This document shows, in pieces, positions 29,511 through 37,964 of a DNA stretch of 64,000 nucleotides. The translations under genes and the position numbers were made by a program. The stretch comes from Betaproteobacteria bacterium (GTDB taxonomy: Bacteria > Pseudomonadota > Gammaproteobacteria > Burkholderiales > Casimicrobiaceae), in the NCBI GenBank assembly GCA_013298145.1, contig JAAFJO010000001.1, forward strand, positions 496,001 through 560,000. The letters are read 5' to 3'. The notes beneath the pieces were generated by a model. The model ran no database searches. It was not told the DNA's origin and saw only the letters and a list, made by a program, of their open reading frames with translations. Each line of letters opens with the position of its first letter. Position 1 is the first letter of the stretch.

Positions 29511-29721
29511 AAGTCGGCCATTAAGAAAAAGCGTTGGGATAACGCTGGCGCAGCGTATCGAGCCCAGGCATCTGCGCGCTCACTCCGCCAACTATCAAAA
29601 CAGCACCGAGTCCAACGTGAACTGCGCCCACACATCCACGAAACCGTACGGAATCATGCGCGCTCGTTTCACGACGACGCCACCATCGCGGCATGCATAT
29701 TGCTAACCTGCAGGGGACGAC

Positions 29722-29751
29722 CGCAATCGCAATCGCAATCGCAATGGCAAT
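29722..29751. repeat. Hexanucleotide tandem repeat (CGCAAT)
   Basis: Three exact CGCAAT units, a GGCAAT variant and a decayed fifth unit. It lies 45 bases before the Bug receptor start, within its probable promoter or leader. Confidence 0.8.
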
Positions 29752-29796
29752 CGCGAACACTGCGGCACCGTCTTTTCGTTCTCAGGAGCCATTCCC

Positions 29797-30798
29797 ATGT
29801 CCGCACCCACTGCCACGCGCCTAACCCCCCGCCGATTCATTGCACACATCGCGGCGGCTGGCGTCGCGCTCTCGATGACGGCAACGTTCGCACAAACTGC
29901 AACGTATCCTGATAAGCCCGTAAAAGTGATCGTCGCGTTGGCCGCTGGTGGCAGTGTTGACGCAGTCGCGCGGCAAGTGGGGCAGAAGCTCGGCGCAGCG
30001 CTCGGGCAGCCCTTCGTGGTCGACAACCGTGCTGGCGCGTCCGGCCAAATCGGAATGCCGGCCGTCGCGAAAGCGCCACCCGATGGCTACACGCTCACCG
30101 TCTCCCCCGCCTCGTTTTTAACGACGAACAAAAGCATCTTCAAGACGCTTCCTTACGATCCCGAACTCGATTTCATTCCGATCACGCGCCTTGTCAATCA
30201 GCCGATGGTGCTCGTTGTGAAAGACAAACAAAAATTCCCCACGCTTGCCGCGTTTTTAGCCGCCGCGAAAGCCGCGCCCGGAAAAATTACCTACGCATCC
30301 TCCGGCGAAGGCAGCCCGCAGCATTTGGCCGCGCTCATGTTCGAAACGCGCACACAAGCCAAAATGCTTCACGTGCCTTACAAAGGCGGATCGCTCGCGG
30401 TGAACGATACGTTAGCGGGTAACGTCGATGCGCTCTTCGCCGTGTTGCCAGAAGCGCTACCCCACGTACAAGGCGGACGGTTACACGCCCTCGGCGTGTT
30501 GAGCCCGCAGCGCGCCGCAACGCTGCCGAATGTGCCCACGATGGCCGAAGGCGGCGTCGCGAACGTGAATCTTTCCGCATGGATCGCGTTGCTCGCACCC
30601 GCAAAAACACCGCAACCCATCATCGATCAACTTAATCGCGCCGTGCGTGCAGCGCTTGATAGCGACTTGCGCGGAAAGCTCGGCGAAATCGGCATGGAAG
30701 TCGCGCCGAGCAGTGGCGAAGAACTGCAGCGCCTCATCGCGCAGGACATCAAACTCCACGCCGAGCTCGTGAAAGCGGCAGGCATCGCGCCGCAATAG
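29797..30798 (+). CDS. Bug/TctC-family substrate-binding protein (second copy)
   Basis: 333 residues. Signal peptide with a twin-arginine-like n-region (TPRRFIAHIAAAGVALSMTATFAQ, about 10-33). The mature protein begins ATYPDKPVKVIVALAAGGSVD and carries the NRAGASG loop. The usual PFPPGG at the binding loop reads ALAAGG here, so ligand contacts may differ from the copy at 180. Ligand unknown. No transporter membrane genes are adjacent. Confidence 0.92.
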   Translation: MSAPTATRLTPRRFIAHIAAAGVALSMTATFAQTATYPDKPVKVIVALAAGGSVDAVARQVGQKLGAALGQPFVVDNRAGASGQIGMPAVAKAPPDGYTLTVSPASFLTTNKSIFKTLPYDPELDFIPITRLVNQPMVLVVKDKQKFPTLAAFLAAAKAAPGKITYASSGEGSPQHLAALMFETRTQAKMLHVPYKGGSLAVNDTLAGNVDALFAVLPEALPHVQGGRLHALGVLSPQRAATLPNVPTMAEGGVANVNLSAWIALLAPAKTPQPIIDQLNRAVRAALDSDLRGKLGEIGMEVAPSSGEELQRLIAQDIKLHAELVKAAGIAPQ

Positions 30799-30854
30799 CG
30801 CCGCGCCGCAATAGCGCCGCGCTTAAACGCCTCGCGTGCCTCATCCTCGCGCGA

Positions 30855-31472
30855 TCACTTCGCGTGCCACACCCACTCCATCTCTTCGACCACCTTCGCA
30901 TTGTCGCCCAAGAGATGCGTCACGATCGCGAGCGACATGTCGATGCCTGCTGAAATGCCGCCCGATGTCCAGATGCGCTTATCGTCGCTTACCGTGAATC
31001 GCTGATCGCGCGACACGTTGCAGCTTGGTTCCAATTCAGGCAATCGATCAAACGCGCCATGATGCGTGGTCACCGTTTTGTCTTTCAACAAGCCCGCCGC
31101 CGCGAGCACCAGCGCACCCGTGCACACCGACGCAACGATCTCGCACTTCGGCGCAGTGTCGCGAAGCCACGCGAGTAATCGATCATTCTTCAAAAGCCGC
31201 CGCGACCCATATCCGCCCGGCACGATCAACACATCCGGCTGCGGCGTGTTGTCGAGCGAAAAGGTCGGGTTCACGCGCAACCCACCCCGCGCATTGATCG
31301 TCTCACCCGTGAGCCCCAGCGCGTACGTGAAGAACGGCTGATACGGCGTCTGCGGCATCAACGAACCCGCCACCGAAAACACCTCGAACGGCCCCGCGAA
31401 GTCGAGCACTTCGATGTCGTCGAAGATTAGGATGGCTACGTTGCGGAGGTTGATGGCGGTGGGTTGAATCAT
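30855..31472 (-). CDS. DJ-1/PfpI family protein
   Basis: 205 residues. Nucleophile-elbow Cys117 in IVASVCTGALVLAAAGLL, a conserved acidic residue in the N-terminal FDDIEVLDFAGPFEVF block, and TSGGISAGIDMSL near the C-terminus. This pattern is found in isonitrile-hydratase-like proteins and in the N-terminal half of GATase1-AraC regulators; no DNA-binding domain is attached here. The enzymatic role is uncertain. Confidence 0.88.
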   Translation of the reverse strand: MIQPTAINLRNVAILIFDDIEVLDFAGPFEVFSVAGSLMPQTPYQPFFTYALGLTGETINARGGLRVNPTFSLDNTPQPDVLIVPGGYGSRRLLKNDRLLAWLRDTAPKCEIVASVCTGALVLAAAGLLKDKTVTTHHGAFDRLPELEPSCNVSRDQRFTVSDDKRIWTSGGISAGIDMSLAIVTHLLGDNAKVVEEMEWVWHAK

Positions 31473-31523
31473 TGATTGTGCTTCGGGAAGGCGGACTTCT
31501 TGCGGCGCATCTTGGTGCAGTTG

Positions 31524-32369
31524 TTAGAGCCCGCGGAAGTAACTCTTATCAACGGCTACTTCTTCGACAACTTTGGTAGTAATGCTTACACCTATTCGAA
31601 GTTCTTTAAGCTTTGAAACGAGTGCCTCCCCGTCAATCAGATCGATCGGAGGAGCGCCATCTCTCTGCGCCTCAGCTCTTGCGTCTTTCGTAAAACTCCC
31701 AGTAGTAATGAATAAACCTTTGTCAGCTCGGCCAACCATCGCGCCACGAAAGTCGCGAATTTCTGATGGCGAAACGCTCCCTTGGTAGCGCTTACACTGG
31801 AAAACAACATGGAATGAAAGCAGTCCGCCAATTCGCACGACCCCCTTTCCGTCTATCCCACCGTCTCCCGAACGCCCCGTAACAGTTACGTGGATGAACC
31901 CCGATTCCCTGAGGATACGCTGGCACAGACGCTCGAAAGCGGCCGGATCAATTGAGCGAACCTCATCGAGCAGCTCATCCTCCCAGTCGGTCTCCAAAAG
32001 TTCATCAGATGGCGATAGATTTGATCCGATCGCTTCTGGATCGTTCACCTCCTTTGCTCCCTTATGAACTGTTCGCTTGACGGTAGCCTTGTCGATCGAT
32101 TTTGTCGCTTGCCCTTTGGAGGTGAGAGACCAAATGCTTCGCGCCGAGCTATTGATCAGCCCATAGTGTTTTAGGTAGTTCCGCGCCCAAGCCAATCGGT
32201 AGCTGAGTTTTGTCCTACTCCCACGGTGAATCTCCGCCACTTCGTCCTGTGATAGTCCAAGCAGCGAGGCCACCTCGTCTTCCTGCTCCGCAACAGACGC
32301 TGAGCCACCGAGCTTGTGAAACACTTCTAGGAGCGGTGAAAACAAGTCATCGTATTTTGGAATTGCCAC
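31524..32369 (-). CDS. mrr: Mrr-type restriction endonuclease
   Basis: 281 residues from a GTG at 32369, chosen because AGAGGG precedes it and it gives the usual MAIPKYDDLFSPLL start; a TTG at 32402 also fits. N-terminal winged-helix Mrr_N domain (1-90), an acidic linker (110-135), then the PD-(D/E)xK nuclease with FERLCQRILRESGF, GDGGIDG (168-174) and FQCKRYQG (Q191, K193). Mrr enzymes are type IV restriction enzymes cutting methylated DNA. No methyltransferase or partner gene is adjacent, in line with solitary Mrr. Confidence 0.92.
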   Translation of the reverse strand: MAIPKYDDLFSPLLEVFHKLGGSASVAEQEDEVASLLGLSQDEVAEIHRGSRTKLSYRLAWARNYLKHYGLINSSARSIWSLTSKGQATKSIDKATVKRTVHKGAKEVNDPEAIGSNLSPSDELLETDWEDELLDEVRSIDPAAFERLCQRILRESGFIHVTVTGRSGDGGIDGKGVVRIGGLLSFHVVFQCKRYQGSVSPSEIRDFRGAMVGRADKGLFITTGSFTKDARAEAQRDGAPPIDLIDGEALVSKLKELRIGVSITTKVVEEVAVDKSYFRGL

Positions 32370-32520
32370 AAAGCCCTCTGAGTTTTGCGCATATGGTAGC
32401 AATGCGCCACGTAACGCGAAAGGTAGGCGTGAAAATGTGTTGTATCGCTAGATACAAAGCTTGCTCTATCTCGCTTTAAAGCGTCGGCCCACGTTTAGAA
32501 CTAAATCGATCGTACCCCAA

Positions 32521-32922
32521 TCACCTCTGCGGAAACCGATAACTAAACTCATACGAATGCTTCCCCTCGGCGATGATGATTTTGAAATCGCCTTCGAGGC
32601 CGACGAGTTCGTCGGTGGCTGAATCGGGGACGACGGTGACGCTCAAGGATTGCGCGCCTCGGTTCATCGTTCCGGTGTGTTGCAAAACGAAGCTCCCGCG
32701 CTTGCCATGGAGCGCGCCAGTAACTCGTTCAATCGCGACATAACCCGCTGAACCTTTTGTTGAAGTCATCGCAGAAAGCATCTGCCCTTTGGTCGTTGCG
32801 ACCAAATCGCCGACGATCTCTTTGTCGATCGACATGCGGCCGAGCTTCCATTCCGGCTCCGCGCCCTCGAATGTGATCGGTTGCAGGTGGACGGTGAAGG
32901 TGCCTTTGGCGAGGCGACTCAT
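32521..32922 (-). CDS. DUF3224 domain protein
   Basis: 133 residues from the ATG at 32922. Motifs GRMSIDKEIVGDLVATTKGQMLSA, GYVAIERVTGALHGKRGSFVLQHTGTM and DFKIIIAEGKHSYEFSYRFP match the DUF3224 beta-barrel family (AOC-barrel-like), of unknown function. The frame continues upstream antisense to the GNAT gene, but that part has no homology-like pattern. Divergent from the GNAT gene. Confidence 0.85.
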   Translation of the reverse strand: MSRLAKGTFTVHLQPITFEGAEPEWKLGRMSIDKEIVGDLVATTKGQMLSAMTSTKGSAGYVAIERVTGALHGKRGSFVLQHTGTMNRGAQSLSVTVVPDSATDELVGLEGDFKIIIAEGKHSYEFSYRFPQR

Positions 32923-33030
32923 GCGGGCTTCCACTTTCTTGAACGTGAGCGAATCGTAGCCCGGATGCTCCAGTCTAGGCTGCGACTGCATTACGATGTA
33001 TGCGTCCAATCGATCTGCGAGCAATTCACC

Positions 33031-33543
33031 GTGAACTCGACCTCGGAAAAACTGCGCTACCGCCTCCGCCCCCACCGCCCCGGCGATATCGGCTGGGTAA
33101 TCTCGCGGCATGGTGCGCTGTATGCCGAGGAATACGGTTGGGACGTCACGTTCGAGGCGATGGTTGCGGAGATTTGTGCGAAGTTCATCAACGAGTTTGA
33201 TGCGACGTGCGAACGCTGTTGGATCGCGGAAGACGCGGCTCACCCAAACGCGGGGCCACTCGGTAGCGTGTTCGTCGTTCGAGAGAATGAGACGACGGCG
33301 AAGTTGCGCATGTTGCTCGTGGAGCCGCGGGCGCGCGGGATGAAACTCGGCGCGCGACTCGTTGATGAGGCAATCGCGTTCGCGCGCGAGTGCGGCTACA
33401 CGACGATGACGTTGTGGACGAACGACATCCTGCACGCGGCGAAATCGATCTACGTCGCGCGCGGCTTCACGCTGGTGAGCGAAGAGAAGCATCACAGCTT
33501 CGGCCATGATTTAGTGGGGCAGTATTGGGCGTTGAAACTCTAG
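33031..33543 (+). CDS. GNAT-family N-acetyltransferase
   Basis: 170 residues from a GTG at 33031 (MNSTSEKLRYRLRPHRPGDIG); an ATG at 32965 is an alternative. The LRPHRPGDIGWVISRHGALYAEEYGWD opening is the acetyltransferase half of MarR-GNAT fusion proteins, but no MarR part is present here. The acetyl-CoA-binding motif reads RMLLVEPRARGMKLGARLVDEAI, and LWTNDILHAAKSIYVARGFTLV closes the fold. Substrate unknown, probably a small molecule or amino group. Confidence 0.85.
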   Translation: MNSTSEKLRYRLRPHRPGDIGWVISRHGALYAEEYGWDVTFEAMVAEICAKFINEFDATCERCWIAEDAAHPNAGPLGSVFVVRENETTAKLRMLLVEPRARGMKLGARLVDEAIAFARECGYTTMTLWTNDILHAAKSIYVARGFTLVSEEKHHSFGHDLVGQYWALKL

Positions 33544-33633
33544 GCTGTTGAGGGACGGGATTCGCGGCGGTTTCGTTGAACCGGCAAGCGGCCTCCAGCG
33601 ACTCAATCGACAATCAATTTTTGGAGGCACTCC

Positions 33634-34245
33634 ATGAGCGTTCGTAATGCAACACTGATCGGCTTCACGCTTCTCGGCCTCGTCGCCTGCAACAAAACCC
33701 CAGCGGACGCGCCGAAAGCAAACGCGCCCATCGCCGTCGCGAAACCGGCCGCAGCCCCGGCACCGAGCGCGGATGCAGAGTTTGAGCAATTGAAGACGAT
33801 GACAGGCGTGGACGCATGCGCGACGCTCACCACCGAAAAACTAAAAACAGTGTTCCCTGAACTCACGTTCACCCTTCATCAGGCGCTCGCGCCGCGCATG
33901 AGCGGGTACATGTGGGATTCGCGTTGCAGCTATCGCGCGGGTGTTGGCTCGATTGATTTCGCCAAGGACGCACCCACGCACACGGTGGATATTTACATCG
34001 GAACCGTCGTGTCCGACGCGAAAGCCAAATCGAATCTCGCATCGCGCGCTGAGACAGCGAAGAGTGCGTCGAACTACATCACACAGCCCGAGCTCGGCCC
34101 CGACGCGTACACCATTACCGACACCGGCATGGCGCGTGCGTTTTTCGTGAAAGGCAAGAGCGAATACCAAATCAATTTCTCAGATTTGAAAACGCCAAAT
34201 GCCGAAAAAGTGAAGAAAGTGATCGCGCTCGCGAAGGCGATTTGA
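33634..34245 (+). CDS. Hypothetical lipoprotein
   Basis: 203 residues with GGAGG upstream. Signal peptide and lipobox LVAC (Cys19) followed by an Ala/Pro/Lys-rich linker (22-47). The folded part has two cysteines that could pair (DACATL and SRCSY) and a C-terminal motif DAYTITDTGMARAFFVKGKSEYQINF. No known domain recognised; predicted to be membrane-anchored in the periplasm. Confidence 0.75.
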   Translation: MSVRNATLIGFTLLGLVACNKTPADAPKANAPIAVAKPAAAPAPSADAEFEQLKTMTGVDACATLTTEKLKTVFPELTFTLHQALAPRMSGYMWDSRCSYRAGVGSIDFAKDAPTHTVDIYIGTVVSDAKAKSNLASRAETAKSASNYITQPELGPDAYTITDTGMARAFFVKGKSEYQINFSDLKTPNAEKVKKVIALAKAI

Positions 34246-34290
34246 TGGGTCAAATAATTATTAGCTTTACGCCGATAGCCCATATTTGAA

Positions 34291-34350
34291 TTGGGCTAGA
34301 TGTCGTCTATTTTTGAAAAAGCTATAACAAGTCGTCGCTTGCTAGCCCGA
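34291..34350 (+). repeat. GGGCTAG/AATAA intergenic element, copy D
   Basis: TTGGGCTAG (34291-34299) and CTAGCCCGA (34342-34350), followed by ATAAAT. A second small palindrome, TAGCCCATATTTGAATTGGG then CTA, overlaps its left arm. It lies 46 bases after the lipoprotein stop codon. Confidence 0.7.
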
Positions 34351-34523
34351 ATAAATACGGCGTTTTACGCATTTTGTTGTTTGATTCTGCAGATAGCTCG
34401 CGGCGTTCGTATCTTTGACAAGCTCGGCTAAATCCGCGAAAATGTGAGGCTTCGCTAGAAAAACAGCCAACAAATGCCCAACAAGGCGACAGCGAAACCG
34501 AATTCAAGCAAGAAGAACAAAAC

Positions 34524-34600
34524 GGCGCTTTAGCTCAGTCGGTTAGAGCGATGGAATCATAATCCACAGGTCCGGGGTTCGAATCCCTGAAGCGCCACCA
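34524..34600 (+). tRNA. tRNA-Met (CAT anticodon)
   Basis: 77 bases including an encoded CCA. Acceptor arms GGCGCTT (34524-34530) and AAGCGCC (34590-34596) pair fully. D-loop TCAGTCGGTTAGAG, anticodon loop AATCATAATC with CAT, and T-loop GGTTCGAATCC are canonical. The 5' G-C pair and the loop favour the elongator Met form; a tRNA-Ile with lysidine-modified CAT cannot be excluded from sequence alone. Confidence 0.93.
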
Positions 34601-34606
34601 AATTCC

Positions 34607-34632
34607 AAAGCCCGCGAAAGCGGGCTTTTTCG
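34607..34632 (+). terminator. Terminator after tRNA-Met (left copy of a 29-bp direct repeat)
   Basis: AAAGCCCGC-GAAA-GCGGGCTTT followed by TT and CGTTT. The same 29 bases recur at 35496-35524 after higA. Confidence 0.85.
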
Positions 34633-34881
34633 TTTGTCGGTGCGCTTCGAGCTAATTGACCGCAGCCGAGGCTTTTGAAGACGCTTCTCTGAAGCGGCAC
34701 CGAAGGTAGGCGCGTAGAAGGCGAAGGCTGTAGGTAAGGCCCAGAAACTTGCCGACGCAAAAAGCCTATCGCTACGCGTCGAAGTCATGTGTACTCGAAT
34801 ACTCGCTCGAGAGTGAAGTTGATTGATAGGTTAGGGTTATTACGTTAGCTTGCAGGTTGAAGCATCTGTAAACAGTTAATT

Positions 34882-34887
34882 TACAAT
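34882..34887 (+). promoter_or_regulatory. Candidate -10 box of higBA
   Basis: TACAAT ends six bases before the higB ATG at 34893. A possible -35 TTGAAG lies at 34857-34862 (19-base spacer). If used, the transcript would start at or beside the ATG, giving a leaderless toxin message. Confidence 0.4.
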
Positions 34888-34892
34888 TTCAC

Positions 34893-35171
34893 ATGATCGT
34901 TTCGTTCCGACACGCCGGGCTTGAACAGTTCTTTCGCACTGGATCGAAAGCAGGAATCATCCCGTCGCATTCGGAGCGGCTGCAAATGCAGCTCGCCGCA
35001 CTCAATGCAGCAACTGCCGCGGCTGATCTCAACGCACCGTCATGGAAGCTGCACGCACTGAAAGGTGACCGCGCTGGATACTGGGCCATCACGGTGAAAG
35101 CGAACTGGCGTCTAACGTTCAAATTCACGTCGAAAGGCGTCGAAGTGTTGGACTATCTCGACTACCACTAA
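34893..35171 (+). CDS. higB: HigB-like RelE-family toxin
   Basis: 92 residues. Opening IVSFRHAGLEQFFRTGSKAGI, central WKLHALKGDRAGYWAITVKANWRLTFKF and closing EVLDYLDYH are the HigB mRNA-interferase pattern. Acts at the ribosome, cutting translated mRNA (family knowledge). Antitoxin gene follows after 9 bases; toxin-first order is typical of higBA. Confidence 0.93.
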   Translation: MIVSFRHAGLEQFFRTGSKAGIIPSHSERLQMQLAALNAATAAADLNAPSWKLHALKGDRAGYWAITVKANWRLTFKFTSKGVEVLDYLDYH

Positions 35172-35180
35172 GGCAACGTA

Positions 35181-35477
35181 ATGAGTACAGCAATGCACAA
35201 CCCCGCCCACCCCGGAACGATCCTTCGCGAATACCTTCCCGAAGGCGTGACAGTGACTAGCGCCGCGACTGCCTTGCACTGCTCACGCGTGCTTCTGTCG
35301 CGCATTCTCAATGAGCGAGCGGGCGTGACGGCTGATATGGCGGTGCGTCTTGCCGACTATCTCGGTACGTCGGCGGAGTTTTGGTTAAACCTTCAGGTGC
35401 AGTATGACCTGTGGCACGCTCGTAAAGTGAAGCGCGCGAAAGTGAAACCACTTGCTCGAACGCTTGTAACTGCGTAG
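35181..35477 (+). CDS. higA: HigA-like antitoxin, XRE-type HTH
   Basis: 98 residues. MHNPAHPGTILREYLPEGVTVTSAATALHCSRVLLSRILNERAGVTADMAVRLADYLGTSAEFWLNLQ is the complete HigA layout with a helix-turn-helix at about 25-50. It neutralises HigB and represses its own promoter. Followed by a terminator. Confidence 0.94.
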   Translation: MSTAMHNPAHPGTILREYLPEGVTVTSAATALHCSRVLLSRILNERAGVTADMAVRLADYLGTSAEFWLNLQVQYDLWHARKVKRAKVKPLARTLVTA

Positions 35478-35495
35478 CTTCGCTCGATTTCGTTG

Positions 35496-35521
35496 AAAGC
35501 CCGCGAAAGCGGGCTTTTTCG
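35496..35521 (+). terminator. Terminator of higBA (right copy of the 29-bp direct repeat)
   Basis: Identical to the tRNA-Met terminator at 34607 over 29 bases, including the CGTTT after the T-run. Confidence 0.85.
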
Positions 35522-35540
35522 TTTCCAGCCCAGCAAACCG

Positions 35541-36605
35541 TTATGCGCTCAGCCGCTTCGCGATTTGTTCAGAGGAGCCCAATCGGTCCTGCAAGCGATG
35601 GCTGCGGGCTTGGCGTGTCGATGGGGTCGGTGCGATCGCATTGGGAATTGATGTGCCGCCGAGCAGGCTCATGTAAGTGGTGGTGTGGTGCTGCAGCGCG
35701 AGCTCGCCGTACCAGCTCAAATTAAGCGCGAACACACCATTGAGCGGTGAATTGGGTGTGGGTTGTGCATAGCTCACACCTGCCAGTGACATTGCGGCAC
35801 GAAAGCCAAGGACTGCGGTCCATGCCGCATCCGGAATACTCAGCCCGTACGCGTCGTAAATGGTTTCGATCCCGCTCAAGTCAGCCCACGCTCGCGGCAC
35901 GACGTCGAGCGAGTTGTAATAGCGAAGCGAGTAGCGGAATGTGCTCGCGAAGTAGCTGGCAAATGCAGCGTTACCCGCAGTGGGTCCGGCGAAGGTGCAG
36001 GGCACCGTTGGCGCGTTTACGCCGCGTGCCGCAAGCAATGTCTTTGCCCAGGGCGCGACCACACTTGCGAGGCAGCCGCCTAAGCTGTGCCCTGTGACGA
36101 CCAACACGGGATTCTGGTTCGCGGGACTGCTTAAAAAGCTTGCCAGGAAATCGATCAAACCCACGCCGTTCGATGACATTGCCGCGATCTTGTTGAGGCC
36201 GTCAATCGTGCCGTTAGCGATACGCGCTGGGTTGTTGGGTGCCCACGGCATGGGCGACTGACCCGTTACATCGAGATCTTCCCAAATCTGCTCCACGATG
36301 CCCCAGTCGCTCACGTAAACATCCGTTCCGCGAAGCACGACGGCAGCAAAGACCGGCAGCCCTGTGGGCCCATCGTAGTACGCGGCAACGTAGGCAAGAT
36401 TGCCACCATGCGGATCGGTGGCCGGCCCCCAAACGCAGCGCCAGTAACCACCGGTTACGATCGACGGAAGCGCTTGCACTGCGGCTGGAATCTGCGTGAT
36501 GGGCAGCAAATACGAAACCTGGCAGAGCTGCAGATAGGCGACCGCAAACGGATTAGTGGGTATGCCCGAGGTGATCGCGTTGATCAGATCTTGACGTGTT
36601 TGCAT
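35541..36605 (-). CDS. Class 3 (Mono-/diacylglycerol) lipase family protein
   Basis: 354 residues from the ATG at 36605; an earlier in-frame start exists at 36668. The nucleophile elbow VTGHSLGGCLAS contains Ser174; a catalytic Asp is likely in YNSLDVVPRAW and the His in LQHHTTTY near residue 325. FAAVVLRGTDVYVSDW is the usual strand before the lid. No signal peptide is evident, so it may act in the cytosol or be exported by another route. It stands alone. Confidence 0.85.
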   Translation of the reverse strand: MQTRQDLINAITSGIPTNPFAVAYLQLCQVSYLLPITQIPAAVQALPSIVTGGYWRCVWGPATDPHGGNLAYVAAYYDGPTGLPVFAAVVLRGTDVYVSDWGIVEQIWEDLDVTGQSPMPWAPNNPARIANGTIDGLNKIAAMSSNGVGLIDFLASFLSSPANQNPVLVVTGHSLGGCLASVVAPWAKTLLAARGVNAPTVPCTFAGPTAGNAAFASYFASTFRYSLRYYNSLDVVPRAWADLSGIETIYDAYGLSIPDAAWTAVLGFRAAMSLAGVSYAQPTPNSPLNGVFALNLSWYGELALQHHTTTYMSLLGGTSIPNAIAPTPSTRQARSHRLQDRLGSSEQIAKRLSA

Positions 36606-36761
36606 GGAGCGCTTTCTGGTTAGCGTGAATCGCGTTGGCGATGGAGATGCCAACTCTATGCTCGTCACGCTGACTGCGCCATACCTAAAACGTGCAGTTG
36701 CTAAGTCCTACGCGACGCCGCATACTTAGCGGTTGTCTGCGCAAAGGTCGCGAAAATCTAT

Positions 36762-37964
36762 CTACACCCGCTCAATGATGATCGCGATACCCTGACCGAC
36801 GCCGATGCACATCGTGCAAAGGGCGTAGCGCCCGCCAGAGCGATGCAATTGATTCACGGCAGTCGTCACCAAGCGCGCGCCGCTCGCGCCGAGCGGATGA
36901 CCCAGGGCGATTGCTCCGCCGTTGGGGTTGACACGCGGATCGTCGTCTTGCAATCCGAGCTCGCGCAGCACTGCGATGCCTTGAGCGGCGAAAGCCTCAT
37001 TCAATTCAATCACGTTCATTTGCGCGAGCGAAAGGCCGGTAAGCGCCAGCACTTTTTTCGTGGCGGGCGCGGGGCCAATTCCCATGATGCGTGGTGGCAC
37101 GCCAGCGGTTGCCATGCCGACGACGCGCGCACGTGGCGTGAGCCCATGTTGCTTTGCGGCGGCTTCGGTGGCGAGCAGCAGCGCGCACGCGCCATCGTTC
37201 ACGCCGCTGGCATTGCCTGCGGTCACGGTGCCGTCAGGCTTCACCACGCCTTTGAGCTTCGCGAGCGCTTCAAGCGAAGTGTCGCGCGGATGTTCGTCCT
37301 TGTTGACGATGATGGCGTCGCCCTTTTTCTGCGGGATGGTGACCGCGCAAATCTCGGCATCGAAAAAGCCGCTTTGCTGCGCTTTCACTGCGTTCAACTG
37401 TGAGCGCAGCGCCATCTTGTCTTGAGCCTCGCGTTCAATCTTGAAATCAGTGGCGACGTTTTCTGCAGTTTCGGGCATTGAATCGACGCCGTACATTTCT
37501 TTCATCCATTTGTTGACGAAGCGCCAGCCGATGGTGGTGTCGTAAACGGCGTTCTCGCGCGCGAAGGCAGTTGCAGCTTTTGGCATCACAAACGGCGCGC
37601 GGCTCATGCTTTCCACACCGCCCGCAATCATCAGTTGCGCTTCGCCGCTTTTGATTGCGCGCGCTGCGGTGCCGACCGCATCCATGCCAGAGCCGCAGAG
37701 TCGATTGATCGTTGCACCCGGCACATCAATCGGCAACCCCGCCAGAAGCGACGACATGTGCGCTACATTTCGGTTGTCTTCACCCGCCTGATTGGCGCAG
37801 CCGAAGATCACATCGGTGACCGCGGCCCAATCCACGTTTGCGTTTCTCGCCATCAACGCTTTGAGCGGAATCGCACCCAAGTCATCTGTTCGAACAGAAG
37901 AGAGCGCACCGGCATAGCGGCCGAAAGGGGTACGTACTGCGTCGCAAATGAGAGCTTCGGTCAT
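36762..37964 (-). CDS. pcaF: 3-oxoadipyl-CoA thiolase
   Basis: 400 residues. Nucleophile Cys in NRLCGSGMDAVGTAARAI, the GHPLGASGARLV His region and the CMCIGVGQG second Cys are all present. ALICDAVRTPFGRYAGALSSVRTDDLGAIPLKAL is characteristic of the PcaF/PaaJ subgroup, cleaving 3-oxoadipyl-CoA to succinyl-CoA and acetyl-CoA. Its start overlaps the stop of the MaoC gene by four bases (ATGA), so it is the last gene of the box operon and supplies the final pathway step. Confidence 0.94.
   Translation of the reverse strand: MTEALICDAVRTPFGRYAGALSSVRTDDLGAIPLKALMARNANVDWAAVTDVIFGCANQAGEDNRNVAHMSSLLAGLPIDVPGATINRLCGSGMDAVGTAARAIKSGEAQLMIAGGVESMSRAPFVMPKAATAFARENAVYDTTIGWRFVNKWMKEMYGVDSMPETAENVATDFKIEREAQDKMALRSQLNAVKAQQSGFFDAEICAVTIPQKKGDAIIVNKDEHPRDTSLEALAKLKGVVKPDGTVTAGNASGVNDGACALLLATEAAAKQHGLTPRARVVGMATAGVPPRIMGIGPAPATKKVLALTGLSLAQMNVIELNEAFAAQGIAVLRELGLQDDDPRVNPNGGAIALGHPLGASGARLVTTAVNQLHRSGGRYALCTMCIGVGQGIAIIIERV

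Larger units (their letters stand above)
29422..29796. other. Intergenic region with repeat element and hexamer tract
   Basis: 375 bases. It contains repeat copy A (29445-29510) and a GCAATC hexamer tract (29722-29751). A 79-codon minus-strand frame (29521-29760) starts in the hexamer tract, giving an Ala-Ile run; it could be a small membrane protein but is more likely chance. No RNA gene was recognised. Confidence 0.45.

Noticed and set aside
32923..33507. Upstream part of the DUF3224 frame
   Set aside because: It runs antisense to the GNAT gene and lacks any recognisable domain; the DUF3224 part begins at its own ATG at 32922.
34543..34788. Minus-strand frame opposite tRNA-Met with a GGASGIRTPDLWIMIPSL-type end
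   Set aside because: It is the complement of the tRNA gene, a familiar artefact of annotation, not a protein.
37961..37964. Frameshift between MaoC and PcaF
   Set aside because: The four-base ATGA overlap is a normal translational coupling; both proteins are full length.
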